DNA of 64,000 bases from Sphingomonas sp. Leaf230 (GTDB taxonomy: Bacteria > Pseudomonadota > Alphaproteobacteria > Sphingomonadales > Sphingomonadaceae), in the NCBI RefSeq assembly GCF_001421745.1, contig NZ_LMKW01000008.1, positions 249,027-313,026 on the forward strand. The letters are read 5' to 3'. Shown in pieces: positions 54,301-63,088 of this stretch (position 1 is the first letter of the stretch; the number at the start of each line of letters is the position of its first letter). A program made the translations under genes and the position numbers. Under the pieces are notes generated by a model. That model was not told the DNA's origin. It worked only from the letters and a program-made list of their open reading frames with translations, and did no database searches.

Positions 54301-55653
54301 ATGGTTCAGGACCCCGCGCCCATTCCGGTTACCACCGGCTCGACCGGGATTTTCCGGGCGGCGGCGCGCAACCTCGGCTGGCTGCTCGCCAGTCGCAGCG
54401 TGCTGGCGATCCTGTCGCTGTTCTATCTCGGCTTTGCGACGCGCACGCTGGGCGTGGTCGATTTCGGCCGGTTCGCGCTGATCTCGGGAGCCGCGCAGGC
54501 GCTGGCGACCTTCGTCGGCTTCCAGACGTGGCAGATCATCGTCCAATACGGCGTCGAGCCGATCCAGCACGGCGACACGCCCAGGCTCGCGCGGCTGCTC
54601 CGGTTGTCGGCGATCCTCGACATGTGCAGCGCGCTGGTCGGTGCCGCGCTGACTGTGGCGATCCTGTTCGCGTGGAGCGACGGATTCGGCATTCCGCCCG
54701 ACCTGATGCGCGACACGCTGATGTTCGCGGTGGTGCAGCTGGTCACGATCCGCTCGACCCCGCTCGGCATCCTGCGGCTGCGCGACAAATTCTCGTTGTC
54801 GGCGGTGGCGGACAGCATGACGCCGATCATGCGCTTCGTCGGCGCGGGCGCGGCGATGATCTTCGAACCGACGATCCGTGGCTTCATGCTCGCCTGGGCG
54901 GTCGCCGAGATCGTCACCGCCGCGACCTATTGGATCATGGTCGCGAAAAGCGGCGACCTGCGCCTGCTCGCGAGCGGCCGGGGCAACTGGCAGCAGGTGC
55001 GCGATGAAAATCCGGGCATCGTCCGCTTCTCGCTCAGCACCAACGCCAGCGCGACCCTGGGCCTGTCGAGCAAGCAGATCCCGCTGCTGCTGGTCGGTGC
55101 GTCGATCGGCCCGGCGGCGGCGGGTGCGTTCCGGCTGGCGACGCAGTTGGCGCAGGCGCTGGCGAAACTGTCGCAGATGCTGTCGCGCGCCGCCTTCCCC
55201 GAGATCGTCCGCGCGGTGCGCACTGCCGAACCGTCGCGCCTGCGCCGCATCCTGATCCGGACGATGCTCGCCAGCACGGCGGCTGCACTCGTCATCCTCG
55301 CCATCGTCGCGCTGGTCGGCGAACCGATCCTGAAGGTCGTCGGCGGCAAGTCGTTCGTCGGCGCGTACCCGGTGCTGTTGTGGCTCGCCGCCGCCGGGTG
55401 CTTCGACCTCGCCACCGTCAGCCTCGACACGGTGATGACCGCGCTGCACCGCGCAGGCACGGTGTTCGCGATTCGCGCGGTCGGGGTGCTGTTGCTGTTC
55501 GTCACCGCGTTCGCGCTGATGCCGACCTATGATTCGACCGGAGTCGCAGCCGCGGTCGCGGTCGGTTCGGTCGCGGTGGCGATCCTGCTCGGGTTCGCCG
55601 CCGCGCGGATGACGCGCACGCCCTCCGGGCCGCAGGCGATCGACGGAGCGTAG
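54301..55653 (+). CDS. polysaccharide/lipid flippase (Wzx-like)
   Basis: This 450-residue integral membrane protein is of the polysaccharide biosynthesis (MOP/Wzx) superfamily, with about 12 hydrophobic segments. Recognisable parts are GWLLASRSVLAILSLFYLGF, the conserved TLGVVDFGRFALISGAAQAL, and LLLVGASIGPAAAGAFRLAT in the middle. It would flip lipid-linked oligosaccharide or a polar lipid to the periplasmic leaflet. The ATG at 54301 is preferred over an upstream start at 54262. It is divergent from the amidotransferase (gap about 145 bases). The transported molecule is unknown. Confidence 0.88.
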   Translation: MVQDPAPIPVTTGSTGIFRAAARNLGWLLASRSVLAILSLFYLGFATRTLGVVDFGRFALISGAAQALATFVGFQTWQIIVQYGVEPIQHGDTPRLARLLRLSAILDMCSALVGAALTVAILFAWSDGFGIPPDLMRDTLMFAVVQLVTIRSTPLGILRLRDKFSLSAVADSMTPIMRFVGAGAAMIFEPTIRGFMLAWAVAEIVTAATYWIMVAKSGDLRLLASGRGNWQQVRDENPGIVRFSLSTNASATLGLSSKQIPLLLVGASIGPAAAGAFRLATQLAQALAKLSQMLSRAAFPEIVRAVRTAEPSRLRRILIRTMLASTAAALVILAIVALVGEPILKVVGGKSFVGAYPVLLWLAAAGCFDLATVSLDTVMTALHRAGTVFAIRAVGVLLLFVTAFALMPTYDSTGVAAAVAVGSVAVAILLGFAAARMTRTPSGPQAIDGA

Positions 55654-55739
55654 CGCGCGAACGACGAACGCCCCGTTCGCGTCGCAAATGTCATCTGTGC
55701 GCCGCGCTGCGGCCATCTTTTCCGCGCTTAAGCCTCAGT

Positions 55740-56201
55740 ATGAAGACTGTGGTTTCCTTGGGCCTGGGCGCGGCGGCGCTGCTGATGCCCGTCTCGGCGC
55801 AGGCAGCCGAGGCGTGCGAAGGCGCGCCCGGCGGCGGCAACGCCAAGCTGATCGTCGAGGCCACGGCGATGCACAACGCCGTCGGCGAGGTTGCGTTCAC
55901 CGTCTATCCCGATGATAAGAAACGGTTTTTGGCGAAGGGCGGCAAGCTGGTGCGGGCGCGTGTGGCGGCAAGCAGCCCGCGCGCGTGCTTCTGGCTGAAG
56001 CCCGGCCATTATGCGGTCGCGCAATATCACGACGAGAACAGCGACCATGATTTCAATCGGACGCTGTTTGCGCCGAAAGAGGGATTCGGCTTTTCCAACG
56101 ATGCGCCGACCTCGATCGGGCTGCCGTCTTTCGAAGCGGCACGCACGGCCTTGGCCCCATCCGGGACCGTCGTGCGTATGAAAATGCGGTATCGCCGGTG
56201 A
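55740..56201 (+). CDS. exported DUF2141 family protein
   Basis: This 153-residue secreted protein has a signal peptide MKTVVSLGLGAAALLMPVSAQA. The mature domain has GEVAFTVYPDDKKRF, CFWLKPGHYAVAQYHDENSD and FNRTLFAPKEGFGFSNDAP, the conserved pattern of DUF2141, a small beta-sandwich family of unknown role. The last part (SIGLPSFEAARTAL...TVVRMKMRYRR) is also typical. It is 85 bases after the flippase and may share its message. Confidence 0.87.
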   Translation: MKTVVSLGLGAAALLMPVSAQAAEACEGAPGGGNAKLIVEATAMHNAVGEVAFTVYPDDKKRFLAKGGKLVRARVAASSPRACFWLKPGHYAVAQYHDENSDHDFNRTLFAPKEGFGFSNDAPTSIGLPSFEAARTALAPSGTVVRMKMRYRR

Positions 56202-56218
56202 TCCGAAATCCACTGGTT

Positions 56219-56228
56219 GCAGCGGAAC
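56219..56228 (+). promoter_or_regulatory. GCAGCGGAAC motif before the lipid-kinase gene
   Basis: The 10-base sequence also found at the -35 region of the otsB and mscS promoter candidates. Here no matching CGTT lies 16-17 bases downstream, so the site is only suggestive of the same regulon. Confidence 0.25.
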
Positions 56229-56286
56229 GGAAATCTTCCTGACACAAATTTGTAGCGGTTATGTACCGCGACGGGTATCTTATATC

Positions 56287-57378
56287 GTGGCCGATGCTGT
56301 TTCGAACTTCCATGCCTTTGGCGGGCACCCTCTTTCGCCACCGGCGCCGCCGGCGTGGCTGCCCGAAGGCATGTTCGATCCGTCGGCATCCGAGCGGTAC
56401 GGCGTGAGCCCGCGCGACGCGGCGGCGAAGATCCGTACCGGCATCATCTGCAACCCGAAAAGCCACCGCAACCGCAGCAGCGTCGAGGCGACCAAGCCGT
56501 TCCTGTCGGGCACCGTGCTGGCCGTGACCCCGCGCACCCAGGCCGAACTCGCCGAAGTGCTGACCGATTTCGCGCGCCACGGCATCGAGTTGCTGGTGAT
56601 CGACGGCGGCGACGGCACGATCCGCGACGTGATGACCGCTGCCGCGCGAGTCTGGACCGGTGCAGCCCCCCGCGTCGCGATCGTGCCGTCGGGCAAGACC
56701 AACGCGCTCGCACTGGATCTCGGGATCCCCGACGACTGGACGCTCGACCAGGCGCTGACCGCGGCACGCGCCGGCAACGTCAAGATCCGCAGCCCGATCG
56801 AGGTCGTCCGCAAGGATACCGGTACGCGGCTGCACGGCTTCCTGCTGGGCGCAGGCGCGTTCGTCGACGCGACCGCGCTGGCGCAGCGCACCCACCGCGC
56901 CGGCGCCTTCAACGGCGTCGCGGTCGGTCTCGCGCTGTGCTGGGCGATCCTCCAGACGCTGTTCGGGGGCGCGAACAGTTCGTGGCGCGCGGGCAACCGG
57001 ATGCGGATCCGATTCGAATCGCGCGGCGACGAAGGCGTTCATGCCGCGGGTCGGAACACGGACAGCGATCGCGCCCGCTACATCCTTCTCGCCTCGACGC
57101 TGAAGCGGATGCCGATCGGGATACGACCGTTCGGCGTGCCCCGCGGCGGACTGAAGACCTTGCTGGTCGACGCGCCGCCGCGCTGGCTCGCCGCCGCGAC
57201 GCCGTTGATCGTCGCCGGATCGCCCGCCGCGTGGCTCGATCGCGCGGGGTATCACCGAATCGATTCGCCAAGCTTCGACCTGTCGATGGACTCGGGCTTC
57301 ATCCTCGACGGCGAAGTCTATCCGGGTGGCGACCTGACCATCCGCGAGGCACGCGCGCTGCGTTTCGTCGTTCCGTGA
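56287..57378 (+). CDS. diacylglycerol-kinase-family lipid kinase
   Basis: This 363-residue protein has the DAGK/sphingosine-kinase catalytic fold. TGIICNPKSHRNRSS is the first nucleotide loop and LLVIDGGDGTIRDVMTAA the catalytic GGDGT. VAIVPSGKTNALALDLGIP corresponds to the usual P.GTxND segment with a Lys-Thr-Asn variant. The C-terminal half has LHGFLLGAGAF and MDSGFILDGEVYPGG. The substrate could be diacylglycerol, a ceramide or another lipid alcohol. The start is GTG at 56287. It overlaps the next gene as GTGA, so three genes (56287-59044) form a translationally coupled set. Confidence 0.85.
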   Translation: MADAVSNFHAFGGHPLSPPAPPAWLPEGMFDPSASERYGVSPRDAAAKIRTGIICNPKSHRNRSSVEATKPFLSGTVLAVTPRTQAELAEVLTDFARHGIELLVIDGGDGTIRDVMTAAARVWTGAAPRVAIVPSGKTNALALDLGIPDDWTLDQALTAARAGNVKIRSPIEVVRKDTGTRLHGFLLGAGAFVDATALAQRTHRAGAFNGVAVGLALCWAILQTLFGGANSSWRAGNRMRIRFESRGDEGVHAAGRNTDSDRARYILLASTLKRMPIGIRPFGVPRGGLKTLLVDAPPRWLAAATPLIVAGSPAAWLDRAGYHRIDSPSFDLSMDSGFILDGEVYPGGDLTIREARALRFVVP

Positions 57379-58283
57379 TCACGCTCGGCGACGTCGTCCG
57401 CCGCCAGTTGCACGTCCCGACCATCGCCGCCGTCCGCGACGTTGCGGCGATACTCGCAGGGGATATGCCCGAGACCGCGGCGGTACTGTTCTACGGTTCC
57501 AACCTGCGCACCGGCGAGACCGAAGGCGTGCTCGACTTTTACGTGCTGACCGCCGGTCCGCCCGAGCGCGGCCTGTGGCCGACCGTCAGCTACCGCGAGT
57601 TCGACCTGCACGGCGAGACGTTGCGCGCCAAAATCGCGACGATGCGACTGACGACGTTCGCGAAGGCCGCCGCTGCGCAGACGCTCGACACGACGATCTG
57701 GACGCGTTTCGTGCAACCCTCGGCGCTTGTCTGGGTCCGCGATCCGGCAACCGCGAACCAAGTGGCTGCGGCGATCGGCGATGCGGCGAAGTCCGCCGCG
57801 CGCTTTGCCGCGGCGCTCGGCCCCCAGACCGGTACCGCCGACGATTATTGGCGGGCGCTGTTCCGCCAGACCTATGCCGCCGAACTCCGTGTCGAGCGCA
57901 AGGGTCGCGAGGGCCAGATCCTCGGCTTCGATCCGGGTCGCTATGCCGAACTCCTGCCGCTCGCCTGGACCGCCGACGGGATCGCCTATCGCGACGAAGC
58001 TGGCATGTTGAAGCCCGACCTGTCGCCAGCGCGACGAAACGCGTTGCTGCGTGCGTGGGGCCGTCGTCGTCGTGCGGGCAAGCCGCTCAACGTCGCGCGA
58101 TTGGTGCGGGCGGCGTTCACCTTCGAAGGTGCCGCGCGCTACGGCGTGTGGAAGGTCGAGCGGCATACCGGCGTCGCGGTGCCGCTGACGCCGTGGCGCG
58201 AAAAGCATCCGATCCTCGCCGCGCCGGGCGTGTTCTGGCGAGTCTGGCGGGCGCGGGCGCAAACCGGGCCGAAAACGGTATGA
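57375..58283 (+). CDS. 302-residue protein, possible nucleotidyltransferase fold
   Basis: I do not recognise the family with confidence. Residues ~30-60 contain VLFYGSNLRTGETEGVLDFY, a GS...DxY arrangement like the nucleotidyltransferase fold. Further conserved-looking blocks are YREFDLHGETLRAKIATMRL, WTRFVQPSALVWVRDP and RQTYAAELRVERKGREGQIL. The layout has a loose resemblance to Tam41-type CDP-diacylglycerol synthases, which would fit between a lipid kinase and an NTP transferase, but this is a guess. No signal peptide or membrane helix. GTG start, overlapping the kinase stop (GTGA), and ATGA overlap with the next gene. Confidence 0.6.
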   Translation: MITLGDVVRRQLHVPTIAAVRDVAAILAGDMPETAAVLFYGSNLRTGETEGVLDFYVLTAGPPERGLWPTVSYREFDLHGETLRAKIATMRLTTFAKAAAAQTLDTTIWTRFVQPSALVWVRDPATANQVAAAIGDAAKSAARFAAALGPQTGTADDYWRALFRQTYAAELRVERKGREGQILGFDPGRYAELLPLAWTADGIAYRDEAGMLKPDLSPARRNALLRAWGRRRRAGKPLNVARLVRAAFTFEGAARYGVWKVERHTGVAVPLTPWREKHPILAAPGVFWRVWRARAQTGPKTV

Positions 58284-59044
58284 GCGCGGATGTTAGACGC
58301 TTCAACGCGCTGATCCTCGCCGGCTCGCGCGGCGGCGTCGATCCGGTCGCGACCTATGCGGGTGTCTCGCACAAGGCTCTGATCGTGCTCGACGGCGAGA
58401 CGTTGCTGGCCCGCGTCGCGCAGGCGTTGCAGGAGGCGGGCGCGCGCACGATCGCCGTATCGGTGTCGGACGATTCGGTCCGTGCCGCGGCAAATGCGCT
58501 CGGCCTCATCGTGCTCGACGCGGCATCCGGTCCCAGCCGCAGCGTCCGCGACGGAGTCGAAGCGCTCGGCGCCCCCCTGCTGGTCACGACCGCCGATCAC
58601 GCGCTGTTGCAGCCCGAATGGGTCACGCGTTTCCTCGCCGACGTCCCTCTACAGGCCGATGTCGGCGCGCTCCTGGCACGCCAGGACGTCATTGAGGCCG
58701 CCGCACCGGGCACGCGGCGCACCTATCTTCGCTTTGCCGACGGGGCGTGGTCGGGGTGCAACCTGTTCTACTTCGCAACGCCGCGCTCGGTCGCCGCACT
58801 CGATCTCTGGGCGCAGGTCGAGGCGGACCGCAAGCGACCATGGCGGATCGTTCGCCGGCTCGGGATCGGCACGCTGCTCCGGTATCTGTCGGGTCGCCTG
58901 ACGCTGGTCGCGGCGATCGCGCATCTCGGTCGCCTCGCTGGCCTCGACGCAGCCGCTATCGCCAGCCCGTTCGGCCTGGCCGCGGTCGACGTCGACAAGC
59001 CCGCCGATCTTGACCTGGTCCGGACGCTCGTCGAAAAGGCTTGA
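58280..59044 (+). CDS. MobA-like NTP transferase
   Basis: This 254-residue GT-A/MobA-fold nucleotidyltransferase has FNALILAGSRGGVDPVATYA followed by SHKALIVLDGETLLARV, LLVTTADHALLQPEWV with the metal-binding Asp, and SGCNLFYFATPRSVAALDL. The C-terminal part (AVDVDKPADLDLVRTLVEKA) is usual for the group. It lies in a coupled set with the lipid kinase and the 302-residue protein, so it probably activates an alcohol- or inositol-phosphate with a nucleotide rather than acting on molybdopterin. Confidence 0.8.
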   Translation: MSADVRRFNALILAGSRGGVDPVATYAGVSHKALIVLDGETLLARVAQALQEAGARTIAVSVSDDSVRAAANALGLIVLDAASGPSRSVRDGVEALGAPLLVTTADHALLQPEWVTRFLADVPLQADVGALLARQDVIEAAAPGTRRTYLRFADGAWSGCNLFYFATPRSVAALDLWAQVEADRKRPWRIVRRLGIGTLLRYLSGRLTLVAAIAHLGRLAGLDAAAIASPFGLAAVDVDKPADLDLVRTLVEKA

Positions 59045-59137
59045 GCCGCCGACCGCCTGCGCCAATTCCGCGAAGAAATAACTCGGCCTGCCGTTCGCCC
59101 CTGTTTCCGAAGGCCGGGTTGGTGCAAAGCGCCGCGC

Positions 59138-59908
59138 ATGCAAACGCTCGCGCCCCAACCCGCCTCATCCGCCATCACGACGACCTCGATCGGCATCTAT
59201 GGTAGCGCAGGACGCATGGGCCGCGCGATCGTCGAAGCGATCGAGGCGGCGGGCGCATCGCTCGCCGGCGGCGTCGACGCGCGCGAGGACCCGAACCCGC
59301 TCGCCCGGAACGCCGACGTGCTGGTCGATTTCTCGACGCCCTCCGCGGTCGAGGCGCACCTCGCCGCCGCGCGTGCTGCTGGTACCGCTATCGTGATCGG
59401 TACGACCGGCCTGTCGCCGCAGCACCAGTCGATGATCGACGACGCGGCCAAGGACATCGCGATCCTCCAGACCGGCAACACCTCGCTCGGCGTCACGCTG
59501 CTCGGCATTCTCGTCCGCGAGGCTGCCGCGCGGCTCGGGTCCGACTGGGACGTCGAGATCGTCGAGATGCACCACAAGCACAAGGTCGACGCGCCGTCGG
59601 GGACCGCGCTGCTGCTCGGCGACGCCGCCGCCAAGGGCCGCGGCACGACACTCGCCGAACTCCGCGTCGACAGCCGCGCGGGGCTCGTCGGCGCGCGCAC
59701 CGAGGGCACGATCGGCTTTGCGTCACTGCGCGGCGGATCGGTGATCGGCGACCACAGCGTGATCTTCGCCGGCGAAGGCGAGCGGATCGAACTCAACCAC
59801 CGCGGCGACGATCGCTCGATCTTCGCGCGCGGTGCGGTGCGTGCGGCGATCTGGCTCGCGGGACAGCCCGCCGGACGCTACCGGATGGGCGACGTGCTCG
59901 GACTGTAA
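59138..59908 (+). CDS. dapB: 4-hydroxy-tetrahydrodipicolinate reductase
   Basis: DapB reduces HTPA in lysine and diaminopimelate synthesis. The 256-residue protein has [20 protein letters not shown] (cofactor binding), [33 protein letters not shown] with the catalytic His/Lys pair, and [20 protein letters not shown]. The ATG at 59138 gives a slightly long N-terminus ([17 protein letters not shown]); an internal start is possible. nth follows after four bases. Confidence 0.96.
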   Translation: MQTLAPQPASSAITTTSIGIYGSAGRMGRAIVEAIEAAGASLAGGVDAREDPNPLARNADVLVDFSTPSAVEAHLAAARAAGTAIVIGTTGLSPQHQSMIDDAAKDIAILQTGNTSLGVTLLGILVREAAARLGSDWDVEIVEMHHKHKVDAPSGTALLLGDAAAKGRGTTLAELRVDSRAGLVGARTEGTIGFASLRGGSVIGDHSVIFAGEGERIELNHRGDDRSIFARGAVRAAIWLAGQPAGRYRMGDVLGL

Positions 59909-59912
59909 GGGC

Positions 59913-60614
59913 GTGAAGAAGGCTGACGTCATCGAGTTCTACGCGCGTCTGGCGGAAGCCGATCCGCACCCCGAGACCGAGCTGGAATTCGTCAATCCGT
60001 ACACGCTGGTCGTCGCGGTCGCGTTGTCGGCGCAGGCGACCGACGTCGGCGTAAACAAGGCGACGCGCGCGCTGTTCCGCGAGGTCGACACGCCCGAGAA
60101 GATGGTCGCGCTTGGGCTCGACGACCTGAAGCGCCACATCAAGACGATCGGGCTCTACAACACCAAGGCGAAGAACGTCATCGCGCTCTCGCAGATGCTG
60201 ATCGACGATTACGGCGGCGAAGTCCCCAACGACCGCGCCGCACTCGAACGCCTCCCCGGCGTCGGTCGCAAGACCGCCAATGTGGTCCTCAACGTCGCGT
60301 TCGGTGCGGAGACGTTCGCGGTCGACACGCATATCTTCCGCGTCGGCAACCGCACCGGTCTGGCGCGCGGCAAGACCCCGCTCGCGGTCGAACTGAAGCT
60401 CGACAAGGCGACCCCGCAACCGTTTCGCCTCCACGCGCATCACTGGCTGATCCTGCACGGCCGCTACGTCTGCAAGGCGCGGACGCCCGAATGCTGGCGC
60501 TGCATCGTCAGCGATCTGTGCGCGTACAAACCCAAGACCCCGCCGCCTAAGAGCCGAGCGCTTGCAGGCTCGGCTCCCCAGGCGGCCCCCGATCCGGCAA
60601 CCGGCGAGGCCTGA
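59913..60614 (+). CDS. nth: endonuclease III (base-excision repair)
   Basis: This 233-residue DNA glycosylase/AP lyase for oxidised pyrimidines has the HhH catalytic segment [18 protein letters not shown] (Lys nucleophile) followed by VDTHIFRV (Asp). The 4Fe-4S ligands are in the spacing C-x6-C-x2-C-x5-C ([17 protein letters not shown]). GTG start at 59913, four bases after dapB. The C-terminal tail ([20 protein letters not shown]) is disordered and longer than in E. coli. A tRNA gene follows. Confidence 0.96.
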   Translation: MKKADVIEFYARLAEADPHPETELEFVNPYTLVVAVALSAQATDVGVNKATRALFREVDTPEKMVALGLDDLKRHIKTIGLYNTKAKNVIALSQMLIDDYGGEVPNDRAALERLPGVGRKTANVVLNVAFGAETFAVDTHIFRVGNRTGLARGKTPLAVELKLDKATPQPFRLHAHHWLILHGRYVCKARTPECWRCIVSDLCAYKPKTPPPKSRALAGSAPQAAPDPATGEA

Positions 60615-60665
60615 TCGCGAAAACGTCTGGCGCACCCCGGTTTGCTTTGCTAGGCGGACCGTCCG

Positions 60666-60742
<77 letters not shown>

Positions 60743-60924
60743 AAATTCAATTCGAGGTTAGCTAAAAGCCTGGTTGCTGCGATGTCGGCGAGCGTGCGCT
60801 GGTCGACTGCCGCGCGCTGTACAGCGCAACCTCGCCTTAGGTCGTATGCGCTGTCCACGCGTTGATCTCTCGGTTCAAACAACTGGCTTCTATGGAACGT
60901 CGTGGAGCGGCTTTTCGAGACCTG

Positions 60925-62136
60925 CTAGCGGAACTCCGTCTCGACGAAGATCGGACCGACCGTGGGGGTCGCGAGGATCGGCTCTGCCAGACCCGGCGCT
61001 TGCGCTGGCACAGGTCGCCGGATCATGCGGTGGCCTAGGCGCGCCATCGGCTCTTCGACGGCATGATAGACGACTGCCGCAATGAGTATCGTCGCGCTCA
61101 GCACTACCGCGACGTAGCGTAATGCCGAACCCGGATCGCCCGCGATCAGGATCGTCCCGCACGCCAGGATCACCGGTCCGTGGAACAGGTAGACGGAATA
61201 CGAGATGGTCCCGAACCACTTTGTTACACGCCGATATACCGAATGGCGGCCAACCGCGCGGGTGCCCTCCGAGCCAGCGCCGACGACTCCCACGAACAGC
61301 AGCAGCGCGCCAATATATCCTAAAGTCGGCGCGAGGTTGAAACCTGGGGCGCCGACCGGCGGGACCGTCATGAACTGGACGACCGGCACGATCGCCAGGA
61401 AAAGCCCGCAGAGAATCCCCGCCAGACGCACCGCGATCGCATTGCGCTCGAGCATCGCCAGTCGCAGCATCGTTCCCAGCAACATCAGTCCCAAGTTCAG
61501 CGGCAGGTCGGCGGGCAGCCGCTTGTCGACCAGATGAGACGCCAGTGCGAGCAACAGCGCTGCACCGAACAGCGCAACGATTCCTCCGGCCAAGACGAAC
61601 GGCGCACGCAGCACCCCCCAGGCAACGAGGCAGGCGGCCAGCACGTAGAACGCCAGCTCCGTTGCCAGCGTCCAATAGGCGACGACGATATCGGGCTGGC
61701 CAACATAATGCTGGATCATGGCCACATTGGCCACGATCGTCACCGCAGCGGGAGCGCGCGCGCCTGTCATATGCAGGACCAGCAGCGCGACGCCCAGCGA
61801 CAGCCAATAGGCGGGATACAGGCGGAATGCGCGGCTGATCGCGAATCCGCGGACCGGACGATCGGTGCGAAAACTGAACGGGATGACGAACCCGCTGATC
61901 AGAAAGAACAGCGCAACGCCGAACCGCCCGAAGTGGAAGATGCCGTCGAACAGCAGCACGCCGGCCTGTTCGATCGGAAGGGGAAGCGCGTGCGTCGCGA
62001 TGATGGTCTCGGCGAGGTGCTGAAACAGAACGAGCAGCGCGGCGAACCCGCGCAGCATATCAAGCGTTTCGATCCGACCTGATCGGGGAAGACGCAAGCC
62101 GTCGACGGGGATTTGCCCCATGGCAAATACTGTCAT
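60925..62136 (-). CDS. acyltransferase 3 family membrane protein
   Basis: This 403-residue integral membrane O-acyltransferase (AT3/OafA type) has about ten hydrophobic helices. Typical segments are IETLDMLRGFAALLVLFQHL with the catalytic His, FHFGRFGVALFFLISGFVIP, and the RAFRLYPAYWLSLGVAL motif. KWFGTISYSVYLFHGPVILA is near the C-terminus. By family it acetylates exopolysaccharide, lipopolysaccharide or other surface glycans. There is no C-terminal SGNH domain. The ATG at 62136 is chosen over 62157. It is not in an operon. Confidence 0.92.
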   Translation of the reverse strand: MTVFAMGQIPVDGLRLPRSGRIETLDMLRGFAALLVLFQHLAETIIATHALPLPIEQAGVLLFDGIFHFGRFGVALFFLISGFVIPFSFRTDRPVRGFAISRAFRLYPAYWLSLGVALLVLHMTGARAPAAVTIVANVAMIQHYVGQPDIVVAYWTLATELAFYVLAACLVAWGVLRAPFVLAGGIVALFGAALLLALASHLVDKRLPADLPLNLGLMLLGTMLRLAMLERNAIAVRLAGILCGLFLAIVPVVQFMTVPPVGAPGFNLAPTLGYIGALLLFVGVVGAGSEGTRAVGRHSVYRRVTKWFGTISYSVYLFHGPVILACGTILIAGDPGSALRYVAVVLSATILIAAVVYHAVEEPMARLGHRMIRRPVPAQAPGLAEPILATPTVGPIFVETEFR

Positions 62137-62453
62137 TGACCCCCGCCTCCGAGACACTTGTACGCGACAAAGCTATTGTTGCGAACCTGATATTTTACAA
62201 TGTCCACGCAACGGATTAATTAGTTAAGATTGCGCTACCATCTGTTTCATTTGGGGGTCTTTACGTACTTACAAGCCATCGCCGCTCGCGTAGTTCGCCT
62301 GAACCGACTTACGTGCCGCGTCGATATCGTCATATTTTGGGAAGACTTGGTCGATCGCTGCAACGTTGGCGAGTTGCACAACGAAGTCGCTGGCCTCGCG
62401 CTGGGAGCGCAGCGACGGGCCTGCCGCCCTGCGATGCCTTTGCGGCGCCTTGG
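62137..62453. other. 317-bp AT-richer intergenic region
   Basis: The left half (62137-62265) is clearly lower in GC than the surroundings and has AT-rich tracts (TGATATTTTACAATG, GGATTAATTAGTTAAG) that may hold the acyltransferase promoter. The right half contains the possible gene remnant described separately. No intact gene is seen. Confidence 0.5.
62269..62415 (-). pseudogene. possible C-terminal gene remnant
   Basis: Read on the minus strand, this stretch encodes a normal-looking protein end: REASDFVVQLANVAAIDQVF, PKYDDIDAARKSVQANYASG, DGL, stop at 62271-62269. There is no start codon or upstream domain: the frame runs back into the yaiI gene and reaches a stop at 62520. The composition is unlike that of shadow frames, so it may be the end of a decayed or truncated gene. 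I do not recognise the parent family. Confidence 0.35.
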
Positions 62454-62924
62454 TTAGTTGCGCTTCAGCCGGACCAGCGCTGCATCTAGCGCGGAGAGGA
62501 AGCTCGAGCGGTCGGTCTTAGAGAAGGGGGCTGGGCCGCCGATGATGTCGCCGCCCGCACGCAGGTCGGCCATGATCGCCCGCGTCGCGATGGCGCCACC
62601 GATCGAACTGGTGGTGAAGGGCTTGCCGGTATTGGCGAGCACGGTCGCGCCCGCCTTCACGCAGCGATCGGCGAGCAGGATGTCTGCGGTGATCACCACC
62701 GACTTCGCATCGGCCTGTTCGGCGATCCAGTCGTCGGCGGCGTCGAACCCGTCGCTGACCACGACGCGCGAGATCAGCGGGTGGACGGGGATGCGGAAAT
62801 GGCTGTTGGCGACGATCGTCACGGGGACTTCGTGGCGCCATGCTACCTTGTAGATCTCGTCCTTTACCGGACACGCATCGGCGTCAACGAGAATTCGGAT
62901 CGTGCTGGAAGATACGTTCGTCAT
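62454..62924 (-). CDS. yaiI: YaiI/YqxD (UPF0178, DUF188) family protein
   Basis: This 156-residue NYN/PIN-like protein belongs to a conserved but uncharacterised family. It has IRILVDADACPVKDEIYKVA at the N-terminus, TIVANSHFRIPVHP, VVSDGFDAADDWIAEQADA and VVITADILLADRCVKAGATV; the conserved Asp residues suggest a metal-dependent nuclease-like site. The ATG at 62924 puts the conserved VDADACP near residue 14; the longer frame to 62960 starts in unlikely sequence. A family H repeat lies upstream. Confidence 0.92.
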   Translation of the reverse strand: MTNVSSSTIRILVDADACPVKDEIYKVAWRHEVPVTIVANSHFRIPVHPLISRVVVSDGFDAADDWIAEQADAKSVVITADILLADRCVKAGATVLANTGKPFTTSSIGGAIATRAIMADLRAGGDIIGGPAPFSKTDRSSFLSALDAALVRLKRN

Positions 62925-62953
62925 CGTACACATCCCAAACCGCCCCACCCGCT

Positions 62954-63037
62954 CCGTCATCCTGACGAAAGTCAGGATCCAGGATCAAGCAGGGCGGCGT
63001 TCGTTACTCTGGGTCCTGACTTTCGTCAGGATGACGG
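62954..63037. repeat. family H paired-hairpin element
   Basis: The hairpins TCCTGAC-GAAA-GTCAGGA and its mirror lie inside arms beginning TCCGTCATCC and ending GGATGACGGA, with TCCAGGAT...CTGGGTCC inside and a spacer of about 22 bases. It follows the same design as families A to C. Confidence 0.85.
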
Positions 63038-63088
63038 AGTTCTTGCGGCCACGCGCCCTCCCCTATTGGGGAGGACGCGCCGAAGCCC

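Noticed and set aside
62230..62457. A 75-residue plus-strand frame between the acyltransferase and yaiI
   Set aside because: It is antisense to the more protein-like remnant on the minus strand and has no Shine-Dalgarno sequence or known motif.
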